NCBI GenBank assembly: GCA_018381235.1
Contig: JAGZSF010000010.1
Span: 227,620 to 291,619 of the forward strand
Source of the DNA: Collinsella sp.
GTDB taxonomy: Bacteria > Actinomycetota > Coriobacteriia > Coriobacteriales > Coriobacteriaceae
Direction of reading: 5' to 3'
DNA: 64,000 nucleotides
The position numbers and the translations under genes are program-made. Under the pieces are notes generated by a model. That model ran no database searches, was not told the DNA's origin, and was given only the letters and a program-made list of their open reading frames with translations. Of this stretch, positions 32,791 through 41,928 are shown piece by piece (the first letter of the stretch is position 1; each line of letters begins with the position of its first letter).

Positions 32791-34398
32791 TTAGTGGCGG
32801 AAGTGGCGGGCGCCGGTAAAGACCATAGCAATATTGTGCTCGTTGCAGGCCTGGATGCTTTCGTCGTCGCGCTTGGAGCCGCCGGGCTGGATGATGCAGG
32901 TCACGCCGTGTGCAGCAAGCACGTCGACGTTGTCGCGGAACGGGAAGAACGCGTCGCTTGCACAGGCAAAGCCGCCCTTCTCCACGCCCTCGCGCTCGCA
33001 GAAGTCCTCGGCGCGCTCGCAGGCAAGTAGCGCAGAGTCAACGCGGTTAGGCTGACCCGGGCCCATGCCAATGCCGGCCTTACCCTTGGAGACCAGGATG
33101 GCGTTGGACTTAACGCCCTTGCAGACCTTCCAGGCAAACTCGAGCTCGGCCATCTCGGCGTCGGTGGGCTTGCGGTCGGTGGGGAACGTAAAGGTCGCGG
33201 GATCCTCGGTCACGTGGTCGACCTCCTGCACCAGCATGCCACCGTCGACGGAGCGCAGCTCCACCTGAGCGCCGTGGTCCACGCCGCCGGTCGCCAACAC
33301 GCGCAGGTTGGGGCGCTTGGCCATGCGCTCGAGCGCCTCGGCGGTGTAGCTCGGGGCGATGATGACCTCGACGAACTGCTTGTTCTGATCGGCAAAGTGC
33401 TCAACCAGATCAAAGGGAACCTCGCGGTTGCAGGCGATGATGCCGCCGAAGGCGCTCTTGGGATCGCAGGCAAAAGCGCGGTCGTAGGCAGCCGTGATGT
33501 CCTCGGCAACGGCGGAACCGCAGGGGTTCTGGTGCTTGAGGATTACGCAGGCCGGCTCGTCGAACTCGCGGACCAGGTTCCAGGCGGCGTCGGCATCCAG
33601 ATAGTTGTTGTAGCTGAGCGGCTTGCCCTGGATCTGCTTGGAGCCCACGAGCGGGAACTGCGAGCTCGCGGTGTTCTCGCAGCCCTCGGCAAAGCGATAG
33701 ACTGTGGCTTTCTGCTGCGGGTTCTCGCCATAGCGCAGGTCGTCGACCTTCTCCAGCGAAATCTCGAGCTTGGCAGAGGTGTCCGCCACGTCGCTTGCCT
33801 GGGCGGCGAGCCAGCGGGAGATGGCCGTGTCGTAGGCGGCGGTGGTCTGGTAGACCTTCACCTGCAGGCGACGACGGGTGGAAAGCGTGGTGCAGCCACC
33901 GGTCTCGTGCATCTCGGCCAGGACGGCATCATAGTCGGCCGGATCGGAAATGACGGTAACGCTCGTGGCGTTCTTGGCGGCAGAGCGCAGCATGGAGGGG
34001 CCACCGATGTCGATGTGCTCGATGGCGTCCGCGAAGGTGACCTCGGGGTTGGCGACGGTCTTCTCGAACTCGTACAGGTTGACGACGACCAGGTCGATCA
34101 GCTTAATGCCGTGCTGAGCCGCCTCCTGCATGTGCTGCTCGGAATCGCGGCGGGCCAGCAGCGCGCCGTGAACCTTGGGGTGCAGGGTCTTAACGCGGCC
34201 GTCCATCATCTCGGGGTAGCCCGTGAACTCTTCGATGGGGGTTACGGGAACGCCCGCGTCCTCGATGGCACGAGCCGTGCCGCCCGTAGAGATGATCTCG
34301 ACGCCAAAGTCATCGACCAGCGTCCGTGCGAAATCGACGACGCCCGTCTTATCGGTAACCGAGATCAACGCGCGTGCGATCTTCACATCAGATCCCAT
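32791..34398 (-). CDS. purH: Bifunctional AICAR transformylase/IMP cyclohydrolase
   Basis: Last two steps of de novo IMP synthesis. 535 aa. The N-terminal MGS-like cyclohydrolase domain (ALISVTDKTGVVDFAR, STGGTARAI, MDGRVKTLHPKVHG) covers about 1-200. The C-terminal transformylase has ILKHQNPCGSAVAE with the catalytic Lys-His, SAFGGIIACNREV and FASDAFFPFRDNVD. RBS AGGAGG precedes the ATG at 34398. Other pur genes are not in the window. Confidence 0.96.
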   Translation of the reverse strand: MGSDVKIARALISVTDKTGVVDFARTLVDDFGVEIISTGGTARAIEDAGVPVTPIEEFTGYPEMMDGRVKTLHPKVHGALLARRDSEQHMQEAAQHGIKLIDLVVVNLYEFEKTVANPEVTFADAIEHIDIGGPSMLRSAAKNATSVTVISDPADYDAVLAEMHETGGCTTLSTRRRLQVKVYQTTAAYDTAISRWLAAQASDVADTSAKLEISLEKVDDLRYGENPQQKATVYRFAEGCENTASSQFPLVGSKQIQGKPLSYNNYLDADAAWNLVREFDEPACVILKHQNPCGSAVAEDITAAYDRAFACDPKSAFGGIIACNREVPFDLVEHFADQNKQFVEVIIAPSYTAEALERMAKRPNLRVLATGGVDHGAQVELRSVDGGMLVQEVDHVTEDPATFTFPTDRKPTDAEMAELEFAWKVCKGVKSNAILVSKGKAGIGMGPGQPNRVDSALLACERAEDFCEREGVEKGGFACASDAFFPFRDNVDVLAAHGVTCIIQPGGSKRDDESIQACNEHNIAMVFTGARHFRH

Positions 34399-34675
34399 GC
34401 AGTCCTCCTGTCTGGTACGCCGCCGTGCTCTGTGAGTCGGTGATACGTCGATCTGCAGCGCTCGCGCAGCGGCATTGAAAATACTGATTTAATGTAGCGC
34501 ATCGAGCGCATCGATGCACCCCGCAACGGGCGCATGTGCAGAAAAAGTTTGCGAGCGGAGGGGATGGGCACGGCACCGGGCACGGTGAGTTCATGGAACA
34601 CAGGGGCACCATAATTAGATGCCAATGGCGTGGTAGAATTGTGCTCGATATGCATCCGCGAAAGAAAGAGGCACC

Positions 34676-35317
34676 ATGGTCTCGCGGGTTCTCTACCGAC
34701 CGTTTGATACCGAAGACTTCGACGCCATCGCGCTGATTCTGCAGCAGCTTTGGCATAACAATTCGGATAACGATGAGTACAACCGCCTTGAGGCCGCGTG
34801 CGACCTCGCCTACTGCCTTTCGTCGTCGACGTTTTCACAGGTTGCCGTAATCGACGGTCAGGCGCGTGGCATTTCGCTCGCGCGTGCGGGACAGAGCTCC
34901 GGCGCCACTATCAACGAGCATTGGATGGATACCGAACGCGCGCTGCTATCGCAGATGCGTGAGCTGGAGCCCGATGCCTGCGCCGAGTATCTCTCGTTTG
35001 TGCGCGCAACCATCCGAACCAACAACCGCCTGCTCGAGAGCAGCCCGTTGCCGCACGACAACGAGGTCACGCTGCTTGCCGTGGATCGCGATGTCCATGG
35101 CCTGGGCGTTGGCACGGTTCTGCTCGATGCCGCGGTCTCGCACCTGTCCTCGCTTGGAGCGACGAGGGCGCACCTGTACACCGACTCCAACTGCTCGTGG
35201 AAGTTCTACGAGCTGCACGGCTTTAAGCGCACGGCCACGCACCGCGCCAACCGCGAAGAGCGCCGTCACGACATGCCGCGCGAAAGCTTCCTCTACGAAC
35301 TCGACCTAACAGCCTAA
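34676..35317 (+). CDS. GNAT-family N-acetyltransferase
   Basis: Acetyl-CoA-dependent transferase, substrate unknown. 213 aa. The acetyl-CoA loop is in VDRDVHGLGVGTVLLDAAV (about 138-156; Q/R-x-x-G-x-G type, with H at the first position). FYELHGFKRTATHR is the usual GNAT C-terminal strand. TAGAAT near 34635 may be the -10 box. AAGAGG lies before the ATG at 34676. Divergent from purH across a 277-nt gap that shows no other feature. Confidence 0.87.
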   Translation: MVSRVLYRPFDTEDFDAIALILQQLWHNNSDNDEYNRLEAACDLAYCLSSSTFSQVAVIDGQARGISLARAGQSSGATINEHWMDTERALLSQMRELEPDACAEYLSFVRATIRTNNRLLESSPLPHDNEVTLLAVDRDVHGLGVGTVLLDAAVSHLSSLGATRAHLYTDSNCSWKFYELHGFKRTATHRANREERRHDMPRESFLYELDLTA

Positions 35318-35334
35318 ACCCGGCAGTTAGGGAC

Positions 35335-35425
35335 GTTCCTTTTGTGCCGGCACCCCGGGACACTCCTTGGCAGCAACCGCACCTAGTCGTTGGGGACGTT
35401 CTTAAATGATTAATCGCTGGGGACA
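35335..35425. repeat. Degenerate GGGGAC-type repeats
   Basis: Several short copies of (T)GGGGACGTTCTT/GGGACA motifs occur at about 35335, 35390 and 35419. The 20-nt string at 35390-35409 recurs exactly at 37579-37598, on the other side of the DUF2207 gene and in the same orientation. Confidence 0.7.
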
Positions 35426-35444
35426 GTCTTCGTAGGTAGCGCGT

Positions 35445-35493
35445 AAAAAGGGGATGGGCTTTCCCCGACGGCTGTCGAGAAAAGCCCATCCCA
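35445..35493 (-). terminator. Terminator downstream of the DUF2207 gene
   Basis: On the minus strand, GGGATGGGCTTT and AAAGCCCATCCC form a 12-bp perfect stem followed by CTTTTTACG. Confidence 0.9.
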
Positions 35494-35506
35494 TAATTTA
35501 CGACCG

Positions 35507-37450
35507 TTAGAACGTTCCGCCGCCGCCTCCGCCGACGCCGCCACCACCGCCGCCAGAGAAGCCGCCGCCGCTGCCGCCGCTCGAGCTATCGGAGCTCGAA
35601 GCCAGCTCGCGGATGGTCTCGTGATACACATCGTTGAACGAATCGAGCGGAGACTCGTTGCCGTAGTGATGGTAATACCACCAGTAGCAGGGGTAGTTGT
35701 CGTAGAAATCGTCGCTGTTGCGCAGGTCCGCAGGCACGGCCTCGGCCAGCTGTCGCAGCACTTCTTTCGAAACGCCCAGGGCAACGCCCATCACCAGCAG
35801 CTTGTTCCACAGCACCAAATCGCCCGGGACGGCTTCCTTTAGGCGTGTGAAATCCTCGAGCCAATGCTTGAGCGCCTTGCAGCGAGCCGCCACCTCGGCG
35901 CCCTCCGGCGTAAAGCGGCGGAACGTAAGGCCCACGCCGATACCCACCAGCACAATCGGCACCGAGATAACCGCGGCGGTAATGTTCGCCTGTGCGCCAT
36001 CGGTAAAGAAGATGGATCCCACGGGAACAAAGGCAATCAGGATACCAAGAACCAGGCAAAACACCATTGCAACAATGCCGTCTGAGGCAACGTACTCGCT
36101 ATCGGCCAGCTTGCCCTTAACGGTGTTCTGATAGTCCTCGAGCTTGTCGCCCACGGGTGTAGCATGCTGCTTGACGTAGTGCTGCAGCTCGTCGAACGTG
36201 CGCGAGCGGTCGCCGTTCTCGTCGGGCTTAACGCCAGCGAAGAACACCTTGAGCACTGTGCGGTCAATGCCCTTGGCCGACTTCCAGCCCGCACCACTCA
36301 CCGTCACGCGGTAGGTCTGCTCCTCTTTCTCGCGCCCCAGCAGGCCCTTCTTAGCCTTGGTCACGGTCGCCTGCTCCAGCTTGATCACACGGTCGTCAGT
36401 GAGCTTCATGAGCGTGGCGATATATGCCTGATCGGGCACCTCGTTCCAGCTCATGAGGGCCGAAAGCACGGCGGGATGGTCGGTCGAAGGCACATCGCGA
36501 AAATATTCGTCCTGGAAAAGCGGCTTGGGCTTGCGGCGGCGCAGCTTGAGAACAACGATTGTGCCGGTAAAGGCCACCGCCGCGACAACACTTAGCACGG
36601 CAAGCACGTTGGCAATCATGCATGCGTGAGCGCGGCGGGCGTTAGCTTCGTCGGCCCATTCCTTCTCTTCGCTCAGGATCGTTGAGATGCGCTCTTCGCC
36701 CGAAGCGGCAAGCTGCGGCACCCAGTCGCTGGGGAAGGCGATGCGTGCCTCGGCGAATTCGCCCTGATGCACGCAGGGAATGGTATAGGTGACCATAGGC
36801 TCATCCTCATCGAGCGACACGTCGCCCGTCAGCGGACCGTGGCCCCATGCGCGGAAGTTATCGCCCTTGACGGCCGCCGTCCCGGCAGCGGCATTTGCGA
36901 AGTGCACTTCCATCTCGACATCGTCGGAATCCGCGGACCAGCCGTCACCCACAAACTTCCAGTAGAGCTCGGCGGTATCGGCCCAATTCATAACCGCACC
37001 GGTCATGGTGTAGCTCACGTAATAGATCGCGCTGTCGCCGCTCTCGTGGGGGCTGAACACCTTAATCCTTACGCCGTCACCGGTCTGCTCGACCGTGTAG
37101 ACGCCAGAATCGCCCTTGTTCGCGCTATCGACTTTGTTAAACGCGGTGTCCTCTTCCTCGACACTCAGCACGTCGACGCCCGCCGTGCCGCCCTGCTGGT
37201 TGGAGCCCGTATTGATCTCCCAAAACACGCCGTTGATGTCGTCGTCGAAATCAAACTGGCGTCCCTCGACAACGGTCAGCGATCCATCGGCCTCAACCGT
37301 GGCACCGATATAGGTTTGGGTCATGGAGTAGCCGTCGGCGTGCGCGGCGGCAGGCAGCAGCAACAACGCAAGCGCGACGAGTGCGCAGACGGAAGCGAAT
37401 CGCGCAAACAGGCGGCGCTGCCGGCTGACTTTGGCGGCGAGGGTGTTCAT
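35507..37450 (-). CDS. DUF2207-family membrane protein
   Basis: Large envelope protein of unknown function. The ATG at 37450 (MNTLAAKVSRQRR) has AAAGGA upstream. 647 aa. A signal peptide (about 1-37, ending PAAAHADG) is followed by an extracytoplasmic domain (about 38-255) that opens TYIGATVEADGSLTVVEGRQ, the DUF2207 pattern. A TM helix (about 280-305), a cytoplasmic stretch, and two TM helices (about 445-490) follow. The C-terminus is a Gly-rich tail (GGSGGGFSGGGGGGVGGGG). Stand-alone gene flanked by GGGGACGTTCTT repeats. Confidence 0.88.
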   Translation of the reverse strand: MNTLAAKVSRQRRLFARFASVCALVALALLLLPAAAHADGYSMTQTYIGATVEADGSLTVVEGRQFDFDDDINGVFWEINTGSNQQGGTAGVDVLSVEEEDTAFNKVDSANKGDSGVYTVEQTGDGVRIKVFSPHESGDSAIYYVSYTMTGAVMNWADTAELYWKFVGDGWSADSDDVEMEVHFANAAAGTAAVKGDNFRAWGHGPLTGDVSLDEDEPMVTYTIPCVHQGEFAEARIAFPSDWVPQLAASGEERISTILSEEKEWADEANARRAHACMIANVLAVLSVVAAVAFTGTIVVLKLRRRKPKPLFQDEYFRDVPSTDHPAVLSALMSWNEVPDQAYIATLMKLTDDRVIKLEQATVTKAKKGLLGREKEEQTYRVTVSGAGWKSAKGIDRTVLKVFFAGVKPDENGDRSRTFDELQHYVKQHATPVGDKLEDYQNTVKGKLADSEYVASDGIVAMVFCLVLGILIAFVPVGSIFFTDGAQANITAAVISVPIVLVGIGVGLTFRRFTPEGAEVAARCKALKHWLEDFTRLKEAVPGDLVLWNKLLVMGVALGVSKEVLRQLAEAVPADLRNSDDFYDNYPCYWWYYHHYGNESPLDSFNDVYHETIRELASSSDSSSGGSGGGFSGGGGGGVGGGGGGTF

Positions 37451-37570
37451 AGGCACATCCTTTGTCTGTAAAACCAACAGCGCCATTGTCCCACGTTTGC
37501 GGGTACGCATGACGAACATCTAGGCGACCGGAGCGCCAAACGGGATGAAAGTCACACCCGCACCCCAACA

Positions 37571-37613
37571 GCCAGTCATTGGGGACGTTCTTAAATGACC
37601 AGTCATTAGGGAC
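37571..37613. repeat. GGGGAC-type direct repeats
   Basis: CCAGTCATTGGGGAC (37572-37586) is repeated as CCAGTCATTAGGGAC (37599-37613). The first overlaps the 20-nt string shared with 35390-35409. Confidence 0.75.
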
Positions 37614-37792
37614 ACCCTTGGCATGGCCTGCGCCAGCAATAGATACCACTTCACAGCTCCGTCACAGGTGTAGCGGCTTTGTGTGGGCGCGGCATGCGCT
37701 GACTGAGCCGCCAGCCGAGGGGCATAAAGCAGTTGAGCGAAAACGGTTTGCCCCTTTGCCGTTCGCTCGAGGATCATGTCCCCCTTTTCCGC

Positions 37793-37829
37793 GGAAGCCC
37801 CGGCAGTTGCGAAGAGCTGCCGGGGCTTC
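37793..37829. terminator. Strong hairpin in the 515-nt gap before gluQ
   Basis: GAAGCCCCGGCAG and CTGCCGGGGCTTC form a 13-bp perfect stem with a 10-nt loop. The plus-strand tail TGTCGTTTGTG is not a clear T-run, so terminator function is uncertain. The rest of 37614-37965 shows no gene; a short RNA ending here is possible but unsupported. Confidence 0.55.
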
Positions 37830-37951
37830 TGTCGTTTGTGAGGCTAAGTCGGTACGCAGCGATCGAGACCTTGAGCCGCAAACCCACCGTGCGCAATGCG
37901 CACCGCCGCCAACTTGTGAGCGCGGCAACGCCTTCCCTGCCAAGCCCCGCG

Positions 37952-37968
37952 CTATACTCATCCGCATG
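37952..37968 (+). promoter_or_regulatory. -10 box directly upstream of the gluQ start codon
   Basis: TATACT (37952-37957) ends 8 nt before the ATG at 37966, and no Shine-Dalgarno sequence is present. Transcription would begin at or very near the start codon, suggesting a leaderless mRNA. Confidence 0.55.
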
Positions 37969-38967
37969 GATATCAAAACACGCAACATAGCAACGCCCGC
38001 CGCGGACGCACCAGCAACGGCAGTGCCCACCCCCGTCGTGGGCCGCTTTGCCCCGTCGCCCTCGGGCCGCATGCACTTGGGCAACGTGTTCAGCTGCCTG
38101 TGCGCATGGCTTTCGGCCCGCAGCCAGGGCGGCAGCATCGTGTTGCGTATCGAGGACCTGGACGATCGCTGCAAGCGCCCGGAACTTGCCGCTCAACTGA
38201 TTGACGATCTGACCTGGCTGGGGCTCGAGTGGGACGAAGGCCCCTACTACCAGCACGATCGCCTGGATCTGTACGAGGACGCCCTGCGCCAGCTGCAAGA
38301 CGCCGGCCTCACCTATCCCTGTTTTTGCACGCGTGCCGAACTCCACGCCGCGAGCGCGCCGCACGCCAGCGACGGCACGCCCATCTACCGCGGCGCCTGC
38401 AGAGGTCTTTCTGCTGATGAAATCACCCGCCGCAGCGCCCTGCGTGCTCCGGCCACGCGCCTGCGCGTGCCCACCGTCGACGACCTCGCCAGCGACGTGA
38501 TCGAATTCGTGGACCGCACGTACGGAGCCCAATGCGAAGCACTCGCCACCGAGTGCGGTGACTTTTTGGTGCGCCGCAGCGACGGCGTGTTTGCCTATCA
38601 GCTGGCCGTGGTGGTCGACGACGCTGCCATGGGCGTCACCGAGATCGTACGCGGATGCGACCTGCTTGGTTCCACGCCGCGCCAGATCTATCTGCAACAT
38701 CTGCTGGGACTGCCCACGCCGCACTACGCGCACATTCCGCTGCTCATGTCACCGGACGGCCGCCGCCTTTCCAAGCGCGATCGCGATCTGGACCTGGGCG
38801 AGCTCCGCACCCGCTTTGGCACACCCGAGGCACTGTTGGGATGGCTCGCCGGGCAAACAGGCATCGCGCCGGACACCACGCCGCGTACCGCCGAGCAGCT
38901 GGTCGAGCACTTTAGCTGGGACGTCATCCGCGCGCATCGGGAGAACATCACTGTAACGGTCGAGTAG
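37966..38967 (+). CDS. gluQ: Glutamyl-Q tRNA(Asp) synthetase
   Basis: Attaches glutamate to queuosine-34 of tRNA-Asp. It is a shortened glutamyl-tRNA synthetase lacking the anticodon-binding domain. 333 aa from the ATG at 37966. The class I signature is FAPSPSGRMHLGN (about 28-40). The zinc site is CFCTRAEL...YRGAC (C-x-C...Y-x-C). The KMSKS equivalent is RRLSKRDRDLDL (about 263). At about 300 catalytic residues with no C-terminal domain, the length favours GluQ over GluRS. Confidence 0.9.
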   Translation: MDIKTRNIATPAADAPATAVPTPVVGRFAPSPSGRMHLGNVFSCLCAWLSARSQGGSIVLRIEDLDDRCKRPELAAQLIDDLTWLGLEWDEGPYYQHDRLDLYEDALRQLQDAGLTYPCFCTRAELHAASAPHASDGTPIYRGACRGLSADEITRRSALRAPATRLRVPTVDDLASDVIEFVDRTYGAQCEALATECGDFLVRRSDGVFAYQLAVVVDDAAMGVTEIVRGCDLLGSTPRQIYLQHLLGLPTPHYAHIPLLMSPDGRRLSKRDRDLDLGELRTRFGTPEALLGWLAGQTGIAPDTTPRTAEQLVEHFSWDVIRAHRENITVTVE

Positions 38968-38982
38968 CCAGCCACCCCGCCT

Positions 38983-39708
38983 CTACGCAACATCCCAGGG
39001 CTGGAGTTCGTCGCCCAAGCGAACGATGCAGTCGTAGAGCACGGTGTGACGCTCGGCCGGGTTGGTATCCCGATGAAAATGCCCGTAGTACCAGCGCTTG
39101 TAGTCCAAGCGGTCTTCCAGCTCATCGAAAAATGCCGTAAGCCGATCAACGGAGGGGCAATTCCAGCCGGACGCTGGATAAAGCGTGGACGAAAGCATGC
39201 GCGTAGAGCAGGTGTGAGTGATCACGTAGTCGACCGTCCAGCCCACGCTGTCGAGCTTTGCCCGCGCCTCCTCAAAGTTGCGCTCGTCCGGCAGCTCCTG
39301 CGGCCACCAGCTGGAATACGGAATGCGGTATTCCTTGTCCACGCTCGTGGCGCCGCCCATGGTAAAGACCGTTGAGCCGTCGAGCTCAAAAACCTCGCCG
39401 CGCGTCAGGCGCCGTATGGGCGAGGTGTCCGACAGGCGCTGCGTCAGGCCGCCGTGCCACAGTTCCATGGGACGCTCCGCCCAGTGATCGAAACGTTCGT
39501 GGTTGCCGTCGACGAACAGCACGGTATAGGGGCGCGACTCCAGCCAAGCGATGTCGGCACATTCCTCGGCAGAGAAATCCCACGGAAAGCCAAAGTCGCC
39601 CGCGACAATCAGGTAGTCGTCGCCCGTCAGGCTGTCTCCAAGATCCCAGTCGCGCAGCTTTTGCATGTCGGCACCGCCGTGAGTATCACCCGTCACATAG
39701 ACCGTCAT
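38983..39708 (-). CDS. Calcineurin-like metallophosphoesterase
   Basis: Two-metal phosphoesterase of 241 aa. The ATG at 39708 (MTVYVTGDTHGG) is used because the GDTHG metal motif then lies at the usual position. GDTHG (7-11), GDFGFPW (about 46), GNHE (about 79), and VITHTCS plus YGHFHRD near the C-terminus complete the metal-binding set. The natural substrate is unknown. Convergent with gluQ. Confidence 0.87.
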   Translation of the reverse strand: MTVYVTGDTHGGADMQKLRDWDLGDSLTGDDYLIVAGDFGFPWDFSAEECADIAWLESRPYTVLFVDGNHERFDHWAERPMELWHGGLTQRLSDTSPIRRLTRGEVFELDGSTVFTMGGATSVDKEYRIPYSSWWPQELPDERNFEEARAKLDSVGWTVDYVITHTCSTRMLSSTLYPASGWNCPSVDRLTAFFDELEDRLDYKRWYYGHFHRDTNPAERHTVLYDCIVRLGDELQPWDVA

Positions 39709-39793
39709 CGGATCACCACTTCCCTGTAAGTCGCTAGCCCGCATTCTGCACGATCGCCAAGCAAACCGTTCCAGCCCTTCCGTTCCTTAGGGC

Positions 39794-40033
39794 TTACCCC
39801 TCGTTCTTCCATCCAAACGGGTCGAGCACCCAAAAAATCAGATCTAGCACACCGCCGGTCATCATGGCACCGGCAAGGGCCATGCAAATGTGCAGAGAGC
39901 TGGCACTTCGGAGCACGTCGAACGGCCCCAGAACAGCCAGCAGCGAGACCGCTGCGCCGGCTACGCACAGCGCAAGGCACGGTCCTGCGTCCTTAACGCA
40001 CTTCTTTGCGAGATGCTTTGCGTTGTCACCCAT
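39794..40033 (-). CDS. Small membrane protein (79 aa)
   Basis: Unknown function. The ATG at 40033 (MGDNAKHLAKK) has AAGGAG 10 nt upstream. Two hydrophobic segments (CLALCVAGAAVSLLAVLG and ICMALAGAMMTGGVLDLIF) are followed by a short DPFGWKNEG tail. A longer frame upstream to 40183 is Cys/Ala-rich and lacks a ribosome site. Confidence 0.65.
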   Translation of the reverse strand: MGDNAKHLAKKCVKDAGPCLALCVAGAAVSLLAVLGPFDVLRSASSLHICMALAGAMMTGGVLDLIFWVLDPFGWKNEG

Positions 40034-40193
40034 CGATATCGAACTCCTTAGAGGGTCGTTGTTCAGATGCATGCCGCCGTGGCAGAACGAAGCGGCAGAG
40101 TAAGTGTCACATGCCGTGCAGGCATCAATGGAGAAACCGCCTGCTCGACCAACCCTTGACGCCGTTTTGCACCGGCACCCCATCCCCCGCTAT

Positions 40194-40377
40194 CGAGGTC
40201 TATTACTTTTCCCGAGAAGTGAACGGCTGTTTTTGGACCCCTGAAACAGCCGCATTTTTCGGCGGCAAAATCGTGGGATTTCAGCATTGAAACCGCGGGA
40301 AACGGCACCTTTAAAGTGTCGATGCTTCGGGGGTCCGTTTTAGCTCGTTCACTTCTCGGGAAAAGTATTAGACCTCG
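40194..40377. repeat. MITE-like element with 31-bp terminal inverted repeats
   Basis: CGAGGTCTATTACTTTTCCC... (40194-40224) is the reverse complement of 40347-40377 with one mismatch in 31. Inside, GGACCCC pairs with GGGGTCC. Two smaller hairpins are also visible: GGCTGTTT/AAACAGCC at 40225-40251 and a TTTCAGCATTGAAA stem near 40280. No ORF. It occupies much of the 554-nt gap between the small membrane protein and the DUF4342 gene. Confidence 0.9.
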
Positions 40378-40587
40378 CTGCTAGCTATCCAGAAAGACAC
40401 CTCCCCCTTCCCCACCGCCGCGCAAAAACTCATCCAACATTAATCTTGGCTCAAGAATCGCTTAATCTATAACCTGCACTATAGAGTTCGACCAAGGGCG
40501 GGGCGGCGTCACGCAGGCCGCCGAACGCAACGCTCGCGCCCGGGCAGATCGCCCGGCGTCGCGCCCATCGAACGAAAGGAACAGGTC

Positions 40588-41130
40588 ATGGACGACCTCG
40601 AAAAAGTTGAAACCATCCGCACCAAGTGCAACGTGAGCTACACCGATGCCAAGGCCGCGCTCGACGCCGCCGACGGCAACGTCTTGGATGCCATCATTTG
40701 GCTCGAGTCGCAGGGCAAGACCCAGACCACGTCGGCGCACGCCGCCACCGAGTCCGCGCCAGTCGATGAGCCCTCAGCCGAGATGGTCGCCGCGCAGGCC
40801 GCCTACGAGAAGTCGAGCGAAAAGACCGACTTTTCCAAGAAGATGGACAGCGTGTGGGAGTACCTCAAAAAGCTCTTCCGCCTGAGTTTGGACACCAAGT
40901 TTATCGCCACGCGCCGCGATGCGATCATCCTCAACATTCCCATCCTGATCCCCATCGTCGCGCTGTTTGCCTGGGGCGCCACGATATGGCTGATGCTGAT
41001 TGGCCTGTTCTTTGGCATGCGCTACCGCATCGACAGCGACGGCGACGTGCCCGGCAGCATCAACAACCTTATGAATCACGCCGCCGACGCCGCGGACGAC
41101 ATCAAGCAAAATCTCAACGACGACAAGTAA
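40588..41130 (+). CDS. UBA/TS-N-like domain plus DUF4342 membrane protein
   Basis: 180 aa. The N-terminus (about 1-45: LEKVETIRTKCNVSYTDAKA) is a UBA/TS-N-type three-helix domain. A flexible linker follows, then a DUF4342-like region with WEYLKKLFRLSLDTKF and one or two membrane segments (IILNIPILIPIVALFAWGAT and the following LMLIGLFFGM). Function unknown. AAAGGAACAG precedes the ATG. It is 18 nt upstream of a response regulator and is transcribed with the two-component pair, so it may be a sensor accessory protein; that is inference. Confidence 0.82.
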   Translation: MDDLEKVETIRTKCNVSYTDAKAALDAADGNVLDAIIWLESQGKTQTTSAHAATESAPVDEPSAEMVAAQAAYEKSSEKTDFSKKMDSVWEYLKKLFRLSLDTKFIATRRDAIILNIPILIPIVALFAWGATIWLMLIGLFFGMRYRIDSDGDVPGSINNLMNHAADAADDIKQNLNDDK

Positions 41131-41148
41131 TCGCAGACGGGGGCACGT

Positions 41149-41928
41149 ATGGCACGAATCCTGATCGTAGAGGACGAGGAGAAAATCGCCCGCTTTGTGA
41201 CGCTCGAGCTGGAGCACGAGGGCTACCAGGTGGAGCACGCCGCCGACGGCCGCACCGCCGTGGACCTGGCGCTGGAGCGCGACTACGATCTGATTCTGCT
41301 CGATGTGCTGTTGCCTCAGCTCAGCGGCATGGAGGTGCTGCGACGCGTCCGCAAGCACAAGGATGTGCCGGTGATTATGGTCACCGCGCGCGATGCCGTG
41401 ATGGACAAGGTGGCCGGGCTCGATGCCGGCGCCGACGATTACCTGACCAAGCCGTTTGCGATTGAGGAGCTGTTCGCACGGATCCGCGTGGCGTTGAAGC
41501 GCTCGGAGGCCGTGCGGGCTGCTTCGGGCGTTGGCGGCATCGGGACGGGCGCGGCAGGCGGCACGGGTGTCGGCGCCACTGCGATGCCCCCGGTCAGTGA
41601 CTCGACCCAGGTTTCCGCCTCGCTCTCCCCCGCCACGCTCGCCGTGGGCTCGGTTGCGCTCGACCCCGACCGCCGCGAAGTCACGGTCGGCGGCTCGCCC
41701 ATTGCGCTCACGGCCCGCGAGTTCGATGTCCTCGCCCTGCTTATGGCGCATGCCGAGACCGTGCTCACGCGCGAACGCATCGCGCACGAAGCGCTGGGCT
41801 ACGAATACATGGGCGACACCAACAACGTCGACGTGCACATCGCGCATCTACGCGCCAAGATCGAGGACGCCGGCGGCGCCCGCATCATCCAAACCGTGCG
41901 CGGGGTGGGCTATGTCTGCCGCGCGTAA
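41149..41928 (+). CDS. OmpR-family response regulator
   Basis: 259 aa. Receiver: VEDEEK (7-12), Asp in LILLDVLLPQLSG (about 51), MVTARD, and YLTKPF with the conserved Lys. A Gly/Ala/Thr-rich linker of about 40 aa, longer than usual, leads to the winged-helix domain (ALTAREFDVLALLM ... IIQTVRGVGYVCRA). Its last codons overlap the start of the histidine kinase gene by 17 nt. Confidence 0.93.
   Translation: MARILIVEDEEKIARFVTLELEHEGYQVEHAADGRTAVDLALERDYDLILLDVLLPQLSGMEVLRRVRKHKDVPVIMVTARDAVMDKVAGLDAGADDYLTKPFAIEELFARIRVALKRSEAVRAASGVGGIGTGAAGGTGVGATAMPPVSDSTQVSASLSPATLAVGSVALDPDRREVTVGGSPIALTAREFDVLALLMAHAETVLTRERIAHEALGYEYMGDTNNVDVHIAHLRAKIEDAGGARIIQTVRGVGYVCRA

Noticed and set aside
34399..34675. 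Purine riboswitch upstream of purH
   Set aside because: No purine-riboswitch core or matching three-way junction could be found in the 277-nt gap.
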